Of a stretch of 64,000 bases of DNA, positions 9,067 to 18,490 are shown in pieces (the stretch's first letter is position 1; the number at the start of each line of letters is the position of its first letter). The DNA is from WHSW01 sp963729075 (GTDB taxonomy: Bacteria > Actinomycetota > Thermoleophilia > Solirubrobacterales > 70-9), in the NCBI GenBank assembly GCA_963729075.1, contig CAVSMU010000011.1, positions 1-64,000 of the forward strand, read 5' to 3'. A program made the translations under genes and the position numbers. The notes under the pieces were generated by a model. It searched no databases and had not been told where the DNA came from. It worked only from the letters and a program-made list of their open reading frames with translations.

Positions 9067-10660
9067 CTAGTCACGGACCACGAGCCTCTCGGAGCGCGAG
9101 CGGCCCTGGAGGTAGGGATAACCGGGCTGGCGCGGCGCGAGGGCGCGGAACTGATACTTCACGCTCCCCGTCTGCTCGCGGAACCGATACGAGCAGGTGA
9201 AGACGCCCTTTGGGTTCGTCTTACCGACGCAGCCGGGGAAATCGAGCCAGCCCGCGGGCGCGAGCGCCTGAACCGCCACCCTGCGGTTGCCGCGGTACGG
9301 GCCTGGGAGCTCGACGCGGAAGCGGGCCCTGCCGCCGTCCGAGAGCTTCCGCCTCGACAGCACCGTCAGCTTCGGCCGAGCGCGGACGTTCAGGTCGACC
9401 GTACGCATCTCGACCCGCTCCTCATCGGCCCAATAGGTGAGCTTGACGGTCCGCGACGCGCCCTTCGGCAGCCGCACCTTCGCCCGACCCCGTCTGTTCG
9501 TCTCCAGCTCCTCGACGTCGATCTCCTCCGCGCCGCCGAGTCGGTCACGCGAGCTGATGCACACGGTCGCGCCCTCGATCGGTTCGTCGGCCGCGTCCTT
9601 GAGCGTGCCCACGACGCGGGCGCGCTTGCCGTAGCGCACCGTGCTCCGGTCCCGGTCTCCACCGCCGAAGGCGAAGCGAACGTCGGCGGCGTCCCTGGCC
9701 TGGGCGACGTCGCAGGAGTTGTCCACGTAGACGGGCGCCGGCGTGCACGCCTCGCCCGCCAGCGAGGCCGGGTCATCGGTCTCCTGCGCGTAGTCGGTTA
9801 CGCAAACCTCGATCGAGTTCCGGCCCTCGGCAAAGCCTGTCGCCGTGGTGTCGACCGCGAACTCCGTCGTCGGCGACGACGGGCACGGCGACAGCCGCAG
9901 CGCGCGGCCGTCGGACGCCAATGCACAGCCGGGGTCGGTCGCGGCGATCCGCCTGCCGTTCACCTCGAGCGTCACCCGGCCAACACCGCTCCCCTGGTCC
10001 GACGCAGGCACGGACAGGACCTGGGTCGAGCGCTGCGCCGCACCCTCCAACAACGCGCCGCCAAGGTCACCGACGGAAGGCTGCGAGACGTCCTCGACGT
10101 AGAAGCCGAAGTTGCGGACGAGGGTGAGAGTGTCGTCGGGCCGGCCGGCGTCGGCGAAGCAGCGCGCGCTGTTGATGCATCGCGTCTGCAGAATGAGCTC
10201 GTCGGCGGCAATCGAGCCCGGACTCGGGCCAGCGTGTACCAACCAGCGCGTCGAGATCGGGTCTGCGCGCGCGCCTCGGCTCGCCCTTCGAGCGCGGTAG
10301 AGATAACGGGATTGTCGTAGTCACTCAGCTTCGCTGGGTCGGCCTGGAACCAGCCGCCACGGAATCGAAGCCCCGGCGGCGCGGAGATTCGCCATTGCGC
10401 GGAGCTGTCCGGAGGCGCGATGCCGTGGCGGATTCCGACCGTGCCAGCCAGCCGCCGACGCGGTCGAGCACGGCTCACCGACCCATGGCGTCGCTGCTTC
10501 GCTCGAACGTCGCGGTTTCAGGTATTAGCGCACCGATCTCGGGAACGCACGACGGCCGCGACGTAGGTCCCGGCCTGCGCCGGCGAGGCTGCGAACGAGA
10601 GCACCAAGAGCGCGCCGGCGAGCCGGCGACGACGGCCGCGGCAAAGTCGGCTGGCGCGCG
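9067..10660 (-). pseudogene. Secreted Ig-like/adhesin-type protein, frame-disrupted
   Basis: The intact 3' part (9067 to about 10245) encodes a Cys-rich extracellular protein with segments such as DQGSGVGRVTLEVNGR, AVDTTATGFAEGRNSIEVC and a beta-rich C-terminal domain (VKLTYWADEERVEMRTVDL). The 5' part is spread over other frames. A signal-peptide-like stretch (LAGALLVLSFAASPAQAG) lies near 10634, ISAPPGLRFRGGWFQADPAK lies near 10350-10400, and a switch back to the main frame occurs near 10245-10275. Only a TTG at 10242 could start the intact frame, and it lacks a signal peptide. The similarity to multi-domain secreted proteins of Solirubrobacterales is my recollection. It may be a real pseudogene or reflect several indel errors. 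Confidence 0.6.
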
Positions 10661-10668
10661 TCGCCAGC

Positions 10669-11295
10669 TCAGCCTCCCACCAGCAACGCGCGTGAGGCTG
10701 CTGACCTCGGCCCGTGAGTGTCACCGGCGTGCCCTCGAGGCAGCGAAGCTCAGCGACATGGGCACCTGGCGCCACCGGTGCACTCACGCCCGAGACTCGC
10801 GAAGCCATGAGTCACCCCTGGTGCGATCAGCCGAGCTGCCCGATCTCCGCCCCGTCGACGTACAGCCGGCACTGACCCGAGCGCTTGCCGCTCGGCGATC
10901 AACTCGCCGCTCGCGATCGCCAGGATCCGCCCAGCGACCGGCGTCGTCAACGAGACCTGGCCGCAAGGAACGAACGGCGGACCGCTTCCGAACTCCGGAT
11001 CGCACCGGATCGGGCCGGCGGGGTCGAACGGGGTGCTGGCCGCGGCGGAGAACTGGCCGATGTCGAAGGTGCTCTCGAGGATGTCGGAGCCCTTGAGGGA
11101 GTCCTGCTTGACGTCGGAGCCCTTGAGCGTGTTCTTTGCGACATCCGAGCTCTTGACCGCGCCCTTGGCGATGTGTCGGGACTTGACGTCGTTCTTGCCC
11201 AGGCTGAGCGCGTAGGCGCCGCCGCCGAGGGCGATGAACAGGGCCAGGGTCGAGACCACGCGCGAGTAGCTCAGGTGGCTGACCAGCTTCTTCAT
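10669..11295 (-). pseudogene. Secreted MKKLVSHLSYS-type protein, C-terminal half frame-disrupted
   Basis: ATG 11295 begins MKKLVSHLSYSRVVSTLALF, followed by a hydrophobic secretion segment (LFIALGGGAYALS) and a Ser/Lys/Asp repeat region (VKSSDVAKNTLKGSDVKQDS) with the irregular 5-residue period XGSDX. This N-terminus is characteristic of secreted proteins in Solirubrobacterales. The expected beta-rich C-terminal domain is split over frames: VAGRILAIASGELIAER in the first, SGQCRLYVDGAEIGQLG in a second, and SGVSAPVAPGAHVAELRC in a third, with a plausible end near 10669. Breaks lie near 10890 and 10810. A ribosome site is not obvious. Function is unknown; possibly a surface protein. Confidence 0.55.
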
Positions 11296-11326
11296 CGCTC
11301 TCCTTGGCTCCTCTCCTCTGTACCCC

Positions 11327-12784
11327 TCACTGGCTTCCGAAAGCGAAATCGCCACCGTCGGGCGCGCCGCCACCCCCGGAGTCTGCCCCACCGGCGGATG
11401 GTGTGGGTGCAGGCGCGGGCGCCGGCGCCGGGCTGGGCGTGGCGGAGGCGCTCTCCGCGCCGAACGTGAAGTCGGAGCTCGGGGCCTCCTCGACCGGGAC
11501 CGGCTCGGTGGGTGACGCCGGCTCGGCCGGCTCGGTGGCCTGGCTCTCCTGCGGGGGTCGGGGCTCGGGCTCGGGCGAGTAGTCGGGGGGCGGAGCACCG
11601 CTCCCCTCGTTGCCAACTTGGGTCGGCAGCACCTCGGTCGTGAGCGGCGGGGGCGGTTTCACCCGCGCGCGCTCGGGTGCCCGCTCGGTCCGCGTGCCGT
11701 TGGGCTCCTGCTCGCGGCCGTCGCCGCTGAGCACGCTGACGCAGGGGACGACCGCCGCTGCGCCGACGCAGGCCACCGCCAGCTTCCCGGCGGCGCCCAG
11801 GCCCGCGAGCTTTGCGACCACACCCGCGCCGGCGGCACCGGCCCCGCGAATGCCGCCGGCCGTGGCGATGTTGGACACAGCCTCGTCGGCGCTGGTCGCA
11901 CCTCCGCGGGCGAACAGCCCCGACGCCGCGTCACGCGCGCGTTCGCCGAGATCGGCGATCCCGTCGCCGAGCGACAGCTGGCCGTCAAGTCCCTCGATCG
12001 CTCCCGGCACCGCCACCGCGCCGCCGAGATCGTGGAGATGGCTGTTCAGCCGGGCCACGAAGCCCGCGCATTCGCGGCAGTGGGCGAGATGCGCTCGCGC
12101 CTGGCGCTGCTCGTCGGCGTCGGCGAACCCGGCGGCGAACGCGCGCAGTACGGGCTCGCGGTCAGCGCACCATTCTCCGCGCTCGAGCGCCCGCATCTTC
12201 TCGCTCAGCTCCTCGACGCCCCTGGTGATCTCCTTCCGGTAGGCCCTGGGCGAGAGCCCCTTGACCAGTGCGCACACCTGACTCGGTTCGAGCCCCCAGC
12301 CGTAGCGCAGCAACATGACCGCCCGACGACGCGGGGGCAGCGACGCGAGCAGGTCGCGGGTGACGCGGGATTGCTCGGCGCTGGTGGCGGCCTCCTCGGG
12401 GGCGCCGGTGGCGTCTGGCACACTGCCGACGGCCTCGAGCGGCGCGGTCGGTTTGCGCCGCCGGCGTCGGAGCTCCTTGCTGGCCTGGTTGGCGACCGCC
12501 GTGAACAGATAACTGCGAATCTCGTCGTCGGCCAGCTCGTGCGATCGCCCGGCAAGAGCGCGCAGCGTGCCGGTCCAGGCGCTCGCGTAGATGTCGTCGA
12601 TTTCGTCGGCGGAGAACGCGCCCCGGAAAGCCCGACGCACCATCGCACGCGCCGGCCGCTCGAACTCCTCGAAGAGCCGCCCCGCCCGCTCGTTCCACGC
12701 GAGTTGGCCTTCGCGTTGACGCGAAGCCCGTTTCAGAGCCGCTGCCGCGCTGACATGCTTCATCCGGCGTCCCGTCGGTGACAA
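11327..12784 (-). CDS. ECF-type RNA polymerase sigma factor with built-in zinc finger, membrane helix and Pro-rich tail
   Basis: The 485-residue protein starts with sigma region 2 (about residues 30-110, including DEIDDIYASAWTGTLRAL and SYLFTAVANQASKEL) and sigma region 4 (about 140-205, LLASLPPRRRAVMLLRYGWG). An H-X3-C-X2-C zinc-finger motif like those of anti-sigma factors follows (HLAHCRECAGF, about 232-242), then Ala/Gly-rich sequence with one hydrophobic helix (about 325-348), and a Pro/Glu/Ser-rich tail. The usual sigma and anti-sigma pair thus appears fused in one chain. No separate anti-sigma gene is adjacent. ATG at residue 8 is an alternative start. Genes controlled are unknown; the secreted protein gene at 11295 lies immediately downstream on the same strand. 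Confidence 0.85.
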   Translation of the reverse strand: MSPTGRRMKHVSAAAALKRASRQREGQLAWNERAGRLFEEFERPARAMVRRAFRGAFSADEIDDIYASAWTGTLRALAGRSHELADDEIRSYLFTAVANQASKELRRRRRKPTAPLEAVGSVPDATGAPEEAATSAEQSRVTRDLLASLPPRRRAVMLLRYGWGLEPSQVCALVKGLSPRAYRKEITRGVEELSEKMRALERGEWCADREPVLRAFAAGFADADEQRQARAHLAHCRECAGFVARLNSHLHDLGGAVAVPGAIEGLDGQLSLGDGIADLGERARDAASGLFARGGATSADEAVSNIATAGGIRGAGAAGAGVVAKLAGLGAAGKLAVACVGAAAVVPCVSVLSGDGREQEPNGTRTERAPERARVKPPPPLTTEVLPTQVGNEGSGAPPPDYSPEPEPRPPQESQATEPAEPASPTEPVPVEEAPSSDFTFGAESASATPSPAPAPAPAPTPSAGGADSGGGGAPDGGDFAFGSQ

Positions 12785-13163
12785 GCCCGTCGCGCGACCG
12801 CTCGCCCCCGCACGGTCGCCCGACGTTCACTCGCTCGGCGCGACGTCCGACCTTGCGTCGTTTCGTCCAGGTCTCACCCCGATCCCCCCGGTCGATGGCG
12901 CGAACTGCCTGCGATCGTAGGGCTCGGGCTCGCGGCCGTGAGCCGCTCACACCGCAGATGTGGCGCCCCTGGGGACGAACGCTCGCAAATTGCGCCGAGT
13001 TTCTCGGCGCGCGCCCTCGGGCAAGGCGCTAACGCGAGCCGCCGGCGAACTATGTCGCCCGACTCACGGCTCCCGTGAGTGGATCGACGCAGTTCGCCGG
13101 CGGCGGTGGTCCCGCGCTCCGGAGAGTCGGCGACGGCCCTTGCGGCTCGTCGCCCGGTGCGCG
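12785..13163. other. Intergenic region, no gene recognised; perfect 8-bp hairpin
   Basis: I see no convincing reading frame in these 379 bases. They contain a perfect inverted repeat at 13062-13080 (ACTCACGG, three-base loop, CCGTGAGT). It lies about 84 bases beyond the stop of the small minus-strand gene ending at 13164. It may terminate that transcript, but no T-run follows in the minus direction. The left part should hold the promoter of the sigma factor gene; no clear -35/-10 pair could be chosen. Confidence 0.4.
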
Positions 13164-13430
13164 TCAGGCCGCTTTCGAGCGCTCCCGCAGGCGGGCGATC
13201 GGGCGGAGCCGAAGCCGCTCGGGCTCGGCAGCCGGACGCTCGGTCTCGGTCGACTGCACTCGGGTCGGATGCAGCTTCACCGGCGCGTGGCCGGGGTTCG
13301 GGCAGTTGCCGTCCGCGGTAGTCGCGTCGTAGGCGTCAAAGCACTCCGAGCAGATCCAGACGACGGTCTCCTTGTCGACCGGGCGCTCCGCGTCCCTACG
13401 TCTCATCCCGATCCGATCGATGGTGCTCAT
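13164..13430 (-). CDS. Small Cys-containing (zinc-ribbon-like) protein, 88 residues
   Basis: ATG 13430 opens an 88-residue protein with ICSECFDAYDATTADGNCPN at about residues 27-46, then PGHAPVKLHP. The two CXXC-like elements (CSEC and CPNPGH) could bind a metal ion. The tail is Arg/Glu-rich. A much longer open frame continues upstream but overlaps the opposite gene and reads as compositional shadow, so the ATG at 13430 was chosen. It is divergent from the secreted propeller protein gene, with about 160 bp between starts. The A/T-richer stretch at 13460-13550 in that gap probably carries both promoters. Function unknown. Confidence 0.62.
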   Translation of the reverse strand: MSTIDRIGMRRRDAERPVDKETVVWICSECFDAYDATTADGNCPNPGHAPVKLHPTRVQSTETERPAAEPERLRLRPIARLRERSKAA

Positions 13431-13589
13431 GGTGGCTGGCTCCTTCTTCGTGACCCCTGGTTGCTCTTTACCCCCCGGCGATGACGAACAATCACCCTCG
13501 CTGGCCAGGCTTTGTTGAGTGATGTACTCGACAATAGCACAGCGGCCCGACTGCGACAAGCGGTGGGCGCGCGCGCCTACCATCGCCGC

Positions 13590-15077
13590 GTGCGCGCAGT
13601 CCTCCCCAAGAGCGTCGGTCTTGGTGCGGTAGTCGCCCTCGCCCTCGCCGTCCCCGCCACCGCCGAGCCGATCCCGTCGGTGGGCCTCCCCTCGCTGCCC
13701 ACCTTCGAGGGCGCCCCGGCGACGGCGAAGAAGATCAAGCGGCCGACCCGGCCGCCGCAGAACCCGTTCCTGGCGCCGGACCCGAACTCGAACATCCACA
13801 ACGACTCCTGGATGACCGACGCTTATCGGCGTTCCGGCCCGCTCGGCAACTCGCTGGTCGCGACCTCGGAGGCGATGCCGCCGGCGCTCTGCGGCTCGCT
13901 GGCCTTCGACCGACGCGGGCGGATCGTGAGCGTCTGCCCGTCGCTGCTCGCCCCTCCCCAGGCGCGGATCATCGATACCCAGACGCTCGAGATCGTCGCC
14001 TCCCTCGACCTCCCCAACGCGCCCGACCCGCCGGGCACCGAAGCGCATCAGAACTTCACGGGCGGCGGCTACTTCTTTCTCGACGACCGCGACCGGATGT
14101 GGGTGCCGACGAAGACCGACCACATCCAGGTGCTCGGACAGTCGCCCGACGGGAGCCGGCTCGAGCTGCGCCGCGACTACGACCTGGCGCCGGTGCTCGA
14201 CCCCGAGACCGAGCGGATCACGTCCGCGCTGCCCGACTACGACGGGCTGATCTGGTTCGTGACCAAGGCCAACGGCAAGGTCGGCACGCTGGACCGAAGG
14301 ACCGGCGAGCTGCGGGTGATCACGCTCGGCGAGGAGATCGAGAACTCCTTCGCGGTCGGCGAGGACGGCGTCTACATCGTCTCCGACCAGCGCATGTACC
14401 GATTCCGGGCAAACCGCGCGGGCCGCCCGCGGATCGTCTGGAGCTCGGGCTATCCGAACTCGGGGATCGTCAAGCCGAGCCAGGTGAACGCCGGCTCGGG
14501 GACGACGCCGACGCTCATGACCGGCGGCTACGTCGCGATCACCGACAACGCGGACCCGATGAACGTGGTCGTCTTCCGCACCGCGCGCCGCCTGCACGGC
14601 GAGCGCCGCAAGGTCTGCACCCAGCCGGTGTTCGGCGCCGGCGCAAGCGCGACCGAGAACTCGCTGATCACCGCCGGGCGCTCGCTGATCGTCGAGAACA
14701 ACTACGGCTATCAGAACCCGTTCGGGCCGATGACCGGCGCGCTCACCGAGCCCGGCTTCGCCCGCGTCGACCTGGACCGCGACGGCGAGGGCTGCCGGCT
14801 GCGCTGGACGAACACCGACGCCCGCGCCCCCAGCGTGGTGCCGAAGCTCTCGACGAAGACCGGGCTCATCTACGCGTACACGCGCCCGCCCGACCCGGGC
14901 GCCGAAGGGTATTACTGGATCGCGATCGACTGGCGCAGCGGCCGCACCGTCTGGAGCCGCTACGCCGGCTCGGGCCTTCCCTACAACAACAACTACGCCG
15001 GGCTGGCCCTCGGCGCCGACGGCACCGCCTACCTCGGCGTCACCGGCGGGATGGTCACCCTGCGCGACGGCGGCTGA
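13590..15077 (+). CDS. Secreted PQQ/propeller-like protein of unknown function
   Basis: Starting at GTG 13590, the protein has a signal peptide (VGLGAVVALALAVPATAEP) followed by about 460 residues of beta-propeller-like sequence. Repeating units pair an aromatic/hydrophobic strand with a Gly-Asp turn, for example FLDDRDRMWVPTKTDHIQVL, VGTLDRRTGELRVITLGEE and AIDWRSGRTVWSRYAGSG. The last of these strongly recalls PQQ-binding-like (quinoprotein) blades. There is no visible membrane anchor. A secreted enzyme or binding protein is possible; catalytic residues cannot be assigned. It ends 45 bp before the next gene on the same strand. An upstream ATG at 13512 would add 26 unlikely residues before the signal peptide. 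Confidence 0.68.
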   Translation: MRAVLPKSVGLGAVVALALAVPATAEPIPSVGLPSLPTFEGAPATAKKIKRPTRPPQNPFLAPDPNSNIHNDSWMTDAYRRSGPLGNSLVATSEAMPPALCGSLAFDRRGRIVSVCPSLLAPPQARIIDTQTLEIVASLDLPNAPDPPGTEAHQNFTGGGYFFLDDRDRMWVPTKTDHIQVLGQSPDGSRLELRRDYDLAPVLDPETERITSALPDYDGLIWFVTKANGKVGTLDRRTGELRVITLGEEIENSFAVGEDGVYIVSDQRMYRFRANRAGRPRIVWSSGYPNSGIVKPSQVNAGSGTTPTLMTGGYVAITDNADPMNVVVFRTARRLHGERRKVCTQPVFGAGASATENSLITAGRSLIVENNYGYQNPFGPMTGALTEPGFARVDLDRDGEGCRLRWTNTDARAPSVVPKLSTKTGLIYAYTRPPDPGAEGYYWIAIDWRSGRTVWSRYAGSGLPYNNNYAGLALGADGTAYLGVTGGMVTLRDGG

Positions 15078-15121
15078 ACCGCCCCAGGGCGCCCGCCGGG
15101 GCGTGCGCGACACTGCGCCCC

Positions 15122-15772
15122 GTGGCTGAGCGCAGCAGCGCGCCCGCCGGGGCGCCGGAGTCGGCGCGGCCCGGGCGCGCCGGCACCTTCGACTACGACA
15201 CCTTCGACTACGACCGCACCGTCGCGCTCAGCGACGGCGTCTTCGCGATCGCGCTCACGCTGCTGGTACTCAACATCCCCATACCGAGCGCCGATGGCGA
15301 CCTCTGGGACCAGCTCCGCGACCTGCTCCCCAACCTCGGCGCCTACGCGCTCTCGTTCGTGGTCATCGCGACCATGTGGCGCTATCACCACGTCTTCTGT
15401 CGCGAGCTCGACCGCATCAACGCGCGGCTGACGACGCTGAACCTCCTCTATTTGGGGCTGATCGCGCTGATCCCGTTCCCCACCGGCCTGATCGCCGAGC
15501 GCGGCGACGAGTCGGCGGCGGTGATCGTTTACGCGGTCACGATCGCCCTGGTCACGGGCATGGCGGCGGCGATGAACCTCTACGCGCAGCGCGCCGGCCT
15601 GACCGCGCGGCGCGGGCGCCCGATCGCCCACTACCTGGTCGTGCCCGGCGTGTTCCTCGCCTCGATCCCGATCGCGGCGATCGACCCCGAGGCCGGCATG
15701 TACTCGTGGCTGGCCCTCCCGGTGCTGATCCACCTGATCAACCGCCGCCAGCGCGCCGCCGAGCCGGGCTAA
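15122..15772 (+). CDS. TMEM175/DUF1211-family potassium channel-like membrane protein
   Basis: Starting at GTG 15122, the 216-residue protein contains the TMEM175 signature in its first helix, RTVALSDGVFAIALTLLVLN (about residues 36-55), and five further membrane helices. DUF1211/TMEM175 proteins are K+-selective channels whose pore is lined by conserved hydrophobic residues of this helix, with the FSD motif usually at its cytoplasmic end. Here it reads LSD, a Leu for Phe change. The Asp/Tyr repeat FDYDTFDYD directly before the helix is unusual. Thirteen bases separate the stop from the GTG of the NADH dehydrogenase gene, so the two may be co-transcribed. Confidence 0.85.
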   Translation: MAERSSAPAGAPESARPGRAGTFDYDTFDYDRTVALSDGVFAIALTLLVLNIPIPSADGDLWDQLRDLLPNLGAYALSFVVIATMWRYHHVFCRELDRINARLTTLNLLYLGLIALIPFPTGLIAERGDESAAVIVYAVTIALVTGMAAAMNLYAQRAGLTARRGRPIAHYLVVPGVFLASIPIAAIDPEAGMYSWLALPVLIHLINRRQRAAEPG

Positions 15773-15784
15773 GGTGGGGACGAC

Positions 15785-17068
15785 GTGTCGCATAAGGTCG
15801 TGGTCATCGGCGGGGGCTTCGGCGGGCTCCAGGCCGCGCAGCACCTGGCCCGCGCGCCCGTCGAGTTGACGCTGGTCGACCGGCGCAATTTCCACCTCTT
15901 TCAGCCGCTCACCTACCAGGTGGCGACCGGTTCGCTCAGCGCGGGTGAGGTCTGCTATCCGCTGCGCGCGATCTTCAAGCGGCGCCGAAACGTGCGCGTG
16001 CTGATGGCGGAGGTCGAGGACTTCGACCTCGGCGCCCGCGAGGTGCGATTCGATCCGCTCGCCGGCGACCCGGGCTCGATCTCGCTCCCCTTCGACACGC
16101 TGATCGTCGCCGGCGGATCGCACTACTCGTACTTCGGCAACGACGAATGGCGGCAGGTGGCGCCGGAGGTCAAGTCGCTGGAGAGCGCGCTCGCGGTGCG
16201 GGCACGGCTGCTGAGCGCGTTCGAGGCGGCGGAGCTGGAGCCCGACGAGGAGCGGCGGCGGGAGTGGCTCACCTTCGTCGTCGTCGGCGCCGGGCCGACC
16301 GGGGTCGAGATGGCGGGGCAGATCGCCGAGCTCGCCCGCGACACTCTGCGGAACGACTTTCGGGCCATCGATCCGCGCGCGGGCCGTGTGCTGCTGATCG
16401 AGGCGGCGGACCGGGTCCTGACCGGCTTTCCGCCATCGCTCTCACGCAAGGCCGCCCGCTCGCTCGAGGAGCTCGGGGTGACGCCGATGGTCGATCGCAC
16501 GGTGGTCGCAATCGACCGGGAATCGGTCGCCGTCGAGACGCCGGGCGGCACGGAGCGCATCCCGGCGCGCACGGTCATCTGGGCCGCCGGTGTCTCGGCG
16601 TCGCGGCTGGCGACGCGCCTCGGCGAGCTGACGGGCGCAGAGCTCGATCGCGCGGGGAGGGTCGCGGTCGAGCCCGACCTGACGCTTCCCGGCCACCCCG
16701 ACGTGTTCGCTCTCGGTGACATGGTGCAGGTCCGCGGCGCCGACGGCACGCCGGTGGTCTTTCCCGGTGTCGCGCCGGTGGCGATGCAGCAGGGCCGCTA
16801 TGCAGCGAAGGTGGTCCGCGCCCGGCTGGAGGGACGGAGCATCGGCCCGTTCCGCTATCACGACAAGGGCAACCTGGCGACCATCGGCCGCGCACGGGCG
16901 GTCGCGGACATCCACGGACTCCGGCTCGGCGGGTTGATTGCCTGGGTGACCTGGCTGGCGGTCCACCTCTGGTACCTGATCGGATTTCAGAACCGGCTCC
17001 TGGTGATGATCCGGTGGTCGATCAGCTTCTTCACCCACGGTCGAGGAGCGCGGCTCATCGGCCGCTGA
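15785..17068 (+). CDS. ndh: Type II NADH:quinone oxidoreductase (NDH-2)
   Basis: The 427-residue flavoprotein has an FAD-binding glycine motif at its start (VVVIGGGFGGLQAAQHLA), a second dinucleotide-binding motif near residues 163-175 (TFVVVGAGPTGVEMAGQIAE, for NADH), WAAGVSAS, and the FAD-contacting VFALGDMVQV near 300. The C-terminus has hydrophobic amphipathic segments (LIAWVTWLAVHLWYLIGF) that attach such enzymes to the membrane. It oxidises NADH and passes electrons to quinone without pumping protons. Start GTG 15785. Length and motifs are normal for the family. Confidence 0.93.
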   Translation: MSHKVVVIGGGFGGLQAAQHLARAPVELTLVDRRNFHLFQPLTYQVATGSLSAGEVCYPLRAIFKRRRNVRVLMAEVEDFDLGAREVRFDPLAGDPGSISLPFDTLIVAGGSHYSYFGNDEWRQVAPEVKSLESALAVRARLLSAFEAAELEPDEERRREWLTFVVVGAGPTGVEMAGQIAELARDTLRNDFRAIDPRAGRVLLIEAADRVLTGFPPSLSRKAARSLEELGVTPMVDRTVVAIDRESVAVETPGGTERIPARTVIWAAGVSASRLATRLGELTGAELDRAGRVAVEPDLTLPGHPDVFALGDMVQVRGADGTPVVFPGVAPVAMQQGRYAAKVVRARLEGRSIGPFRYHDKGNLATIGRARAVADIHGLRLGGLIAWVTWLAVHLWYLIGFQNRLLVMIRWSISFFTHGRGARLIGR

Positions 17069-17104
17069 TTCACGCGCCAACGCCCATGCCGGAAGCGGGC
17101 GCGC

Positions 17105-18490
17105 TCAGGCGCCGCCGATTGCCATCTCGCCGATCAGCAGCGCCGGGGTCGCTACCGAGCCGCCGAACGGGACCCAGCGAGCCTCGGAGCCGGTTGCGCG
17201 GACTGCGGCCAGCATCGAGGGCAGGTCCGAGGCGATCGTGAACTCGTCGGCCGGCTCGGCGAGCTCGCCGCCCGAGATCGCGCGCCCGGTGGCGCCGACC
17301 GAGAACGTCCCCGAGACCGGGTTGACGCCCGAGTGAAGCCCGGCGACGTCGGTGACGTACATCCCGTCCCCCGCCTCGGCGAGCAGCTCGTCGAAGCCGA
17401 GCTCGCCCGTCGCGACGATCAGATTGGAGGTCGACACCGACGGCGGCGAGCGATAGCCCGAGCGCGCGGCGTTGGCGGTCGAGCGCACGTCTCCACCCTC
17501 GCGGCGGGCCGTGTAGGAGTCGTGCAGGTAGGCGCTCAGCTCGCCGCGCTCGATCAGCGTCGTGCGCCCGCTGGGCGTGCCCTCGCCGTCGAACGGCCCC
17601 GAGTTGAGCCCCGCCGGGTCGGCGCCGTCGTCGGCGAGCGTGAGCGCCGGCGAGCCGACTGCCTCCCCGAGCCGCCCGGCGAACGGCGAGCGCCCGCGCT
17701 GGATCGCGTCGGCGCACAGGACGCCGCCGATGAAGCCGGCGAAGCTCGCCGCGACGGTCTCGTCGAGGACCACGGGGCAGGTGCGCGAGGCCGGCTTCGC
17801 CGCGCCGAGCAGCGCGGTCGAGCGCTCCGCCGCCTCGCGGCCGATCCCCTCGGGGTCGAGCGCCGCCGGGGAGCGGCCCATGCCGAAGCCGAGGCCGGTC
17901 TGGCGATCGTCCCCCTCCTCGGCGATCGCGGAGAGGAAGGCGTAGCAATAGGTCGCCTCGTAGGCGCCGGAGGCTCCGCGCGACGACGCGAGCGCCACCG
18001 CGGCGCGCTCGTCGACGAACACGGTCGTCTCGACCGCGGCGACGCGCCCGTCGGCCTCGCGCGCGGCACGCTCGGTTGCGATCGCAAGCTCGACCTTGCG
18101 CTCCGTCTTCCAGTGGGCCGCCTCGGGGTCGGCGAGGCCCTCGATCCGCTCGGGCTCGCCGAGCGCCTCCGGCGCGGCCGCGAACTCGTCGGGGTCGGCC
18201 ACGCGCGCCGCCTCGACCGCGCCCGCGGCAATCTCGCCGATGCCGCGGTCGCCGAGGTCGGTGCCGTAGGCGTAGCCTGCCCGGCCGTCGATCCAGACCC
18301 GCACCCCGAGCCCGCGCTCGCCCGCCTCGGTGAGGCTCTCGACCCGCTGATCGAAGATCCGCACCTCGAGCCCGGTGGAGTCCTGCACGAACGCCTCGGC
18401 ATCGCCCGCCCCGGCGCCGACCGCGGCCTCGACCGCCCGTCCGGCGATCGTCTCGAGGTCGCGCTCGGAGTTCGAGCCGGACGCGATCAC
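17105..18490 (-). CDS. pmbA: TldD/PmbA family protease subunit (PmbA/TldE-like)
   Basis: Starting at GTG 18490, which overlaps the tldD stop by four bases (GTGA), this 461-residue protein is the PmbA/TldE partner. Recognisable parts are the N-terminal VRIFDQRVESLTEAGERGLG, the central CPVVLDETVAASFAGFIGG, and the C-terminal MYVTDVAGLHSGVNPVSGTF, a hallmark of the family. It lacks the HExxxH zinc site of TldD, as expected for TldE. The heterodimer threads and cleaves unstructured peptides, and in some bacteria matures peptide antibiotics. No RiPP precursor gene was recognised nearby. Confidence 0.88.
   Translation of the reverse strand: MIASGSNSERDLETIAGRAVEAAVGAGAGDAEAFVQDSTGLEVRIFDQRVESLTEAGERGLGVRVWIDGRAGYAYGTDLGDRGIGEIAAGAVEAARVADPDEFAAAPEALGEPERIEGLADPEAAHWKTERKVELAIATERAAREADGRVAAVETTVFVDERAAVALASSRGASGAYEATYCYAFLSAIAEEGDDRQTGLGFGMGRSPAALDPEGIGREAAERSTALLGAAKPASRTCPVVLDETVAASFAGFIGGVLCADAIQRGRSPFAGRLGEAVGSPALTLADDGADPAGLNSGPFDGEGTPSGRTTLIERGELSAYLHDSYTARREGGDVRSTANAARSGYRSPPSVSTSNLIVATGELGFDELLAEAGDGMYVTDVAGLHSGVNPVSGTFSVGATGRAISGGELAEPADEFTIASDLPSMLAAVRATGSEARWVPFGGSVATPALLIGEMAIGGA

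Noticed and set aside
13062..13080. 8-bp hairpin as a confident terminator
   Set aside because: No T-run follows in either direction and it is about 84 bases past the nearest stop, so it is only mentioned within the intergenic entry.
13164..15113. Long minus-strand frame (649 residues) covering the secreted propeller gene
   Set aside because: Only its last 88 residues, after ATG 13430, look like protein. The rest is compositional shadow of the plus-strand gene.
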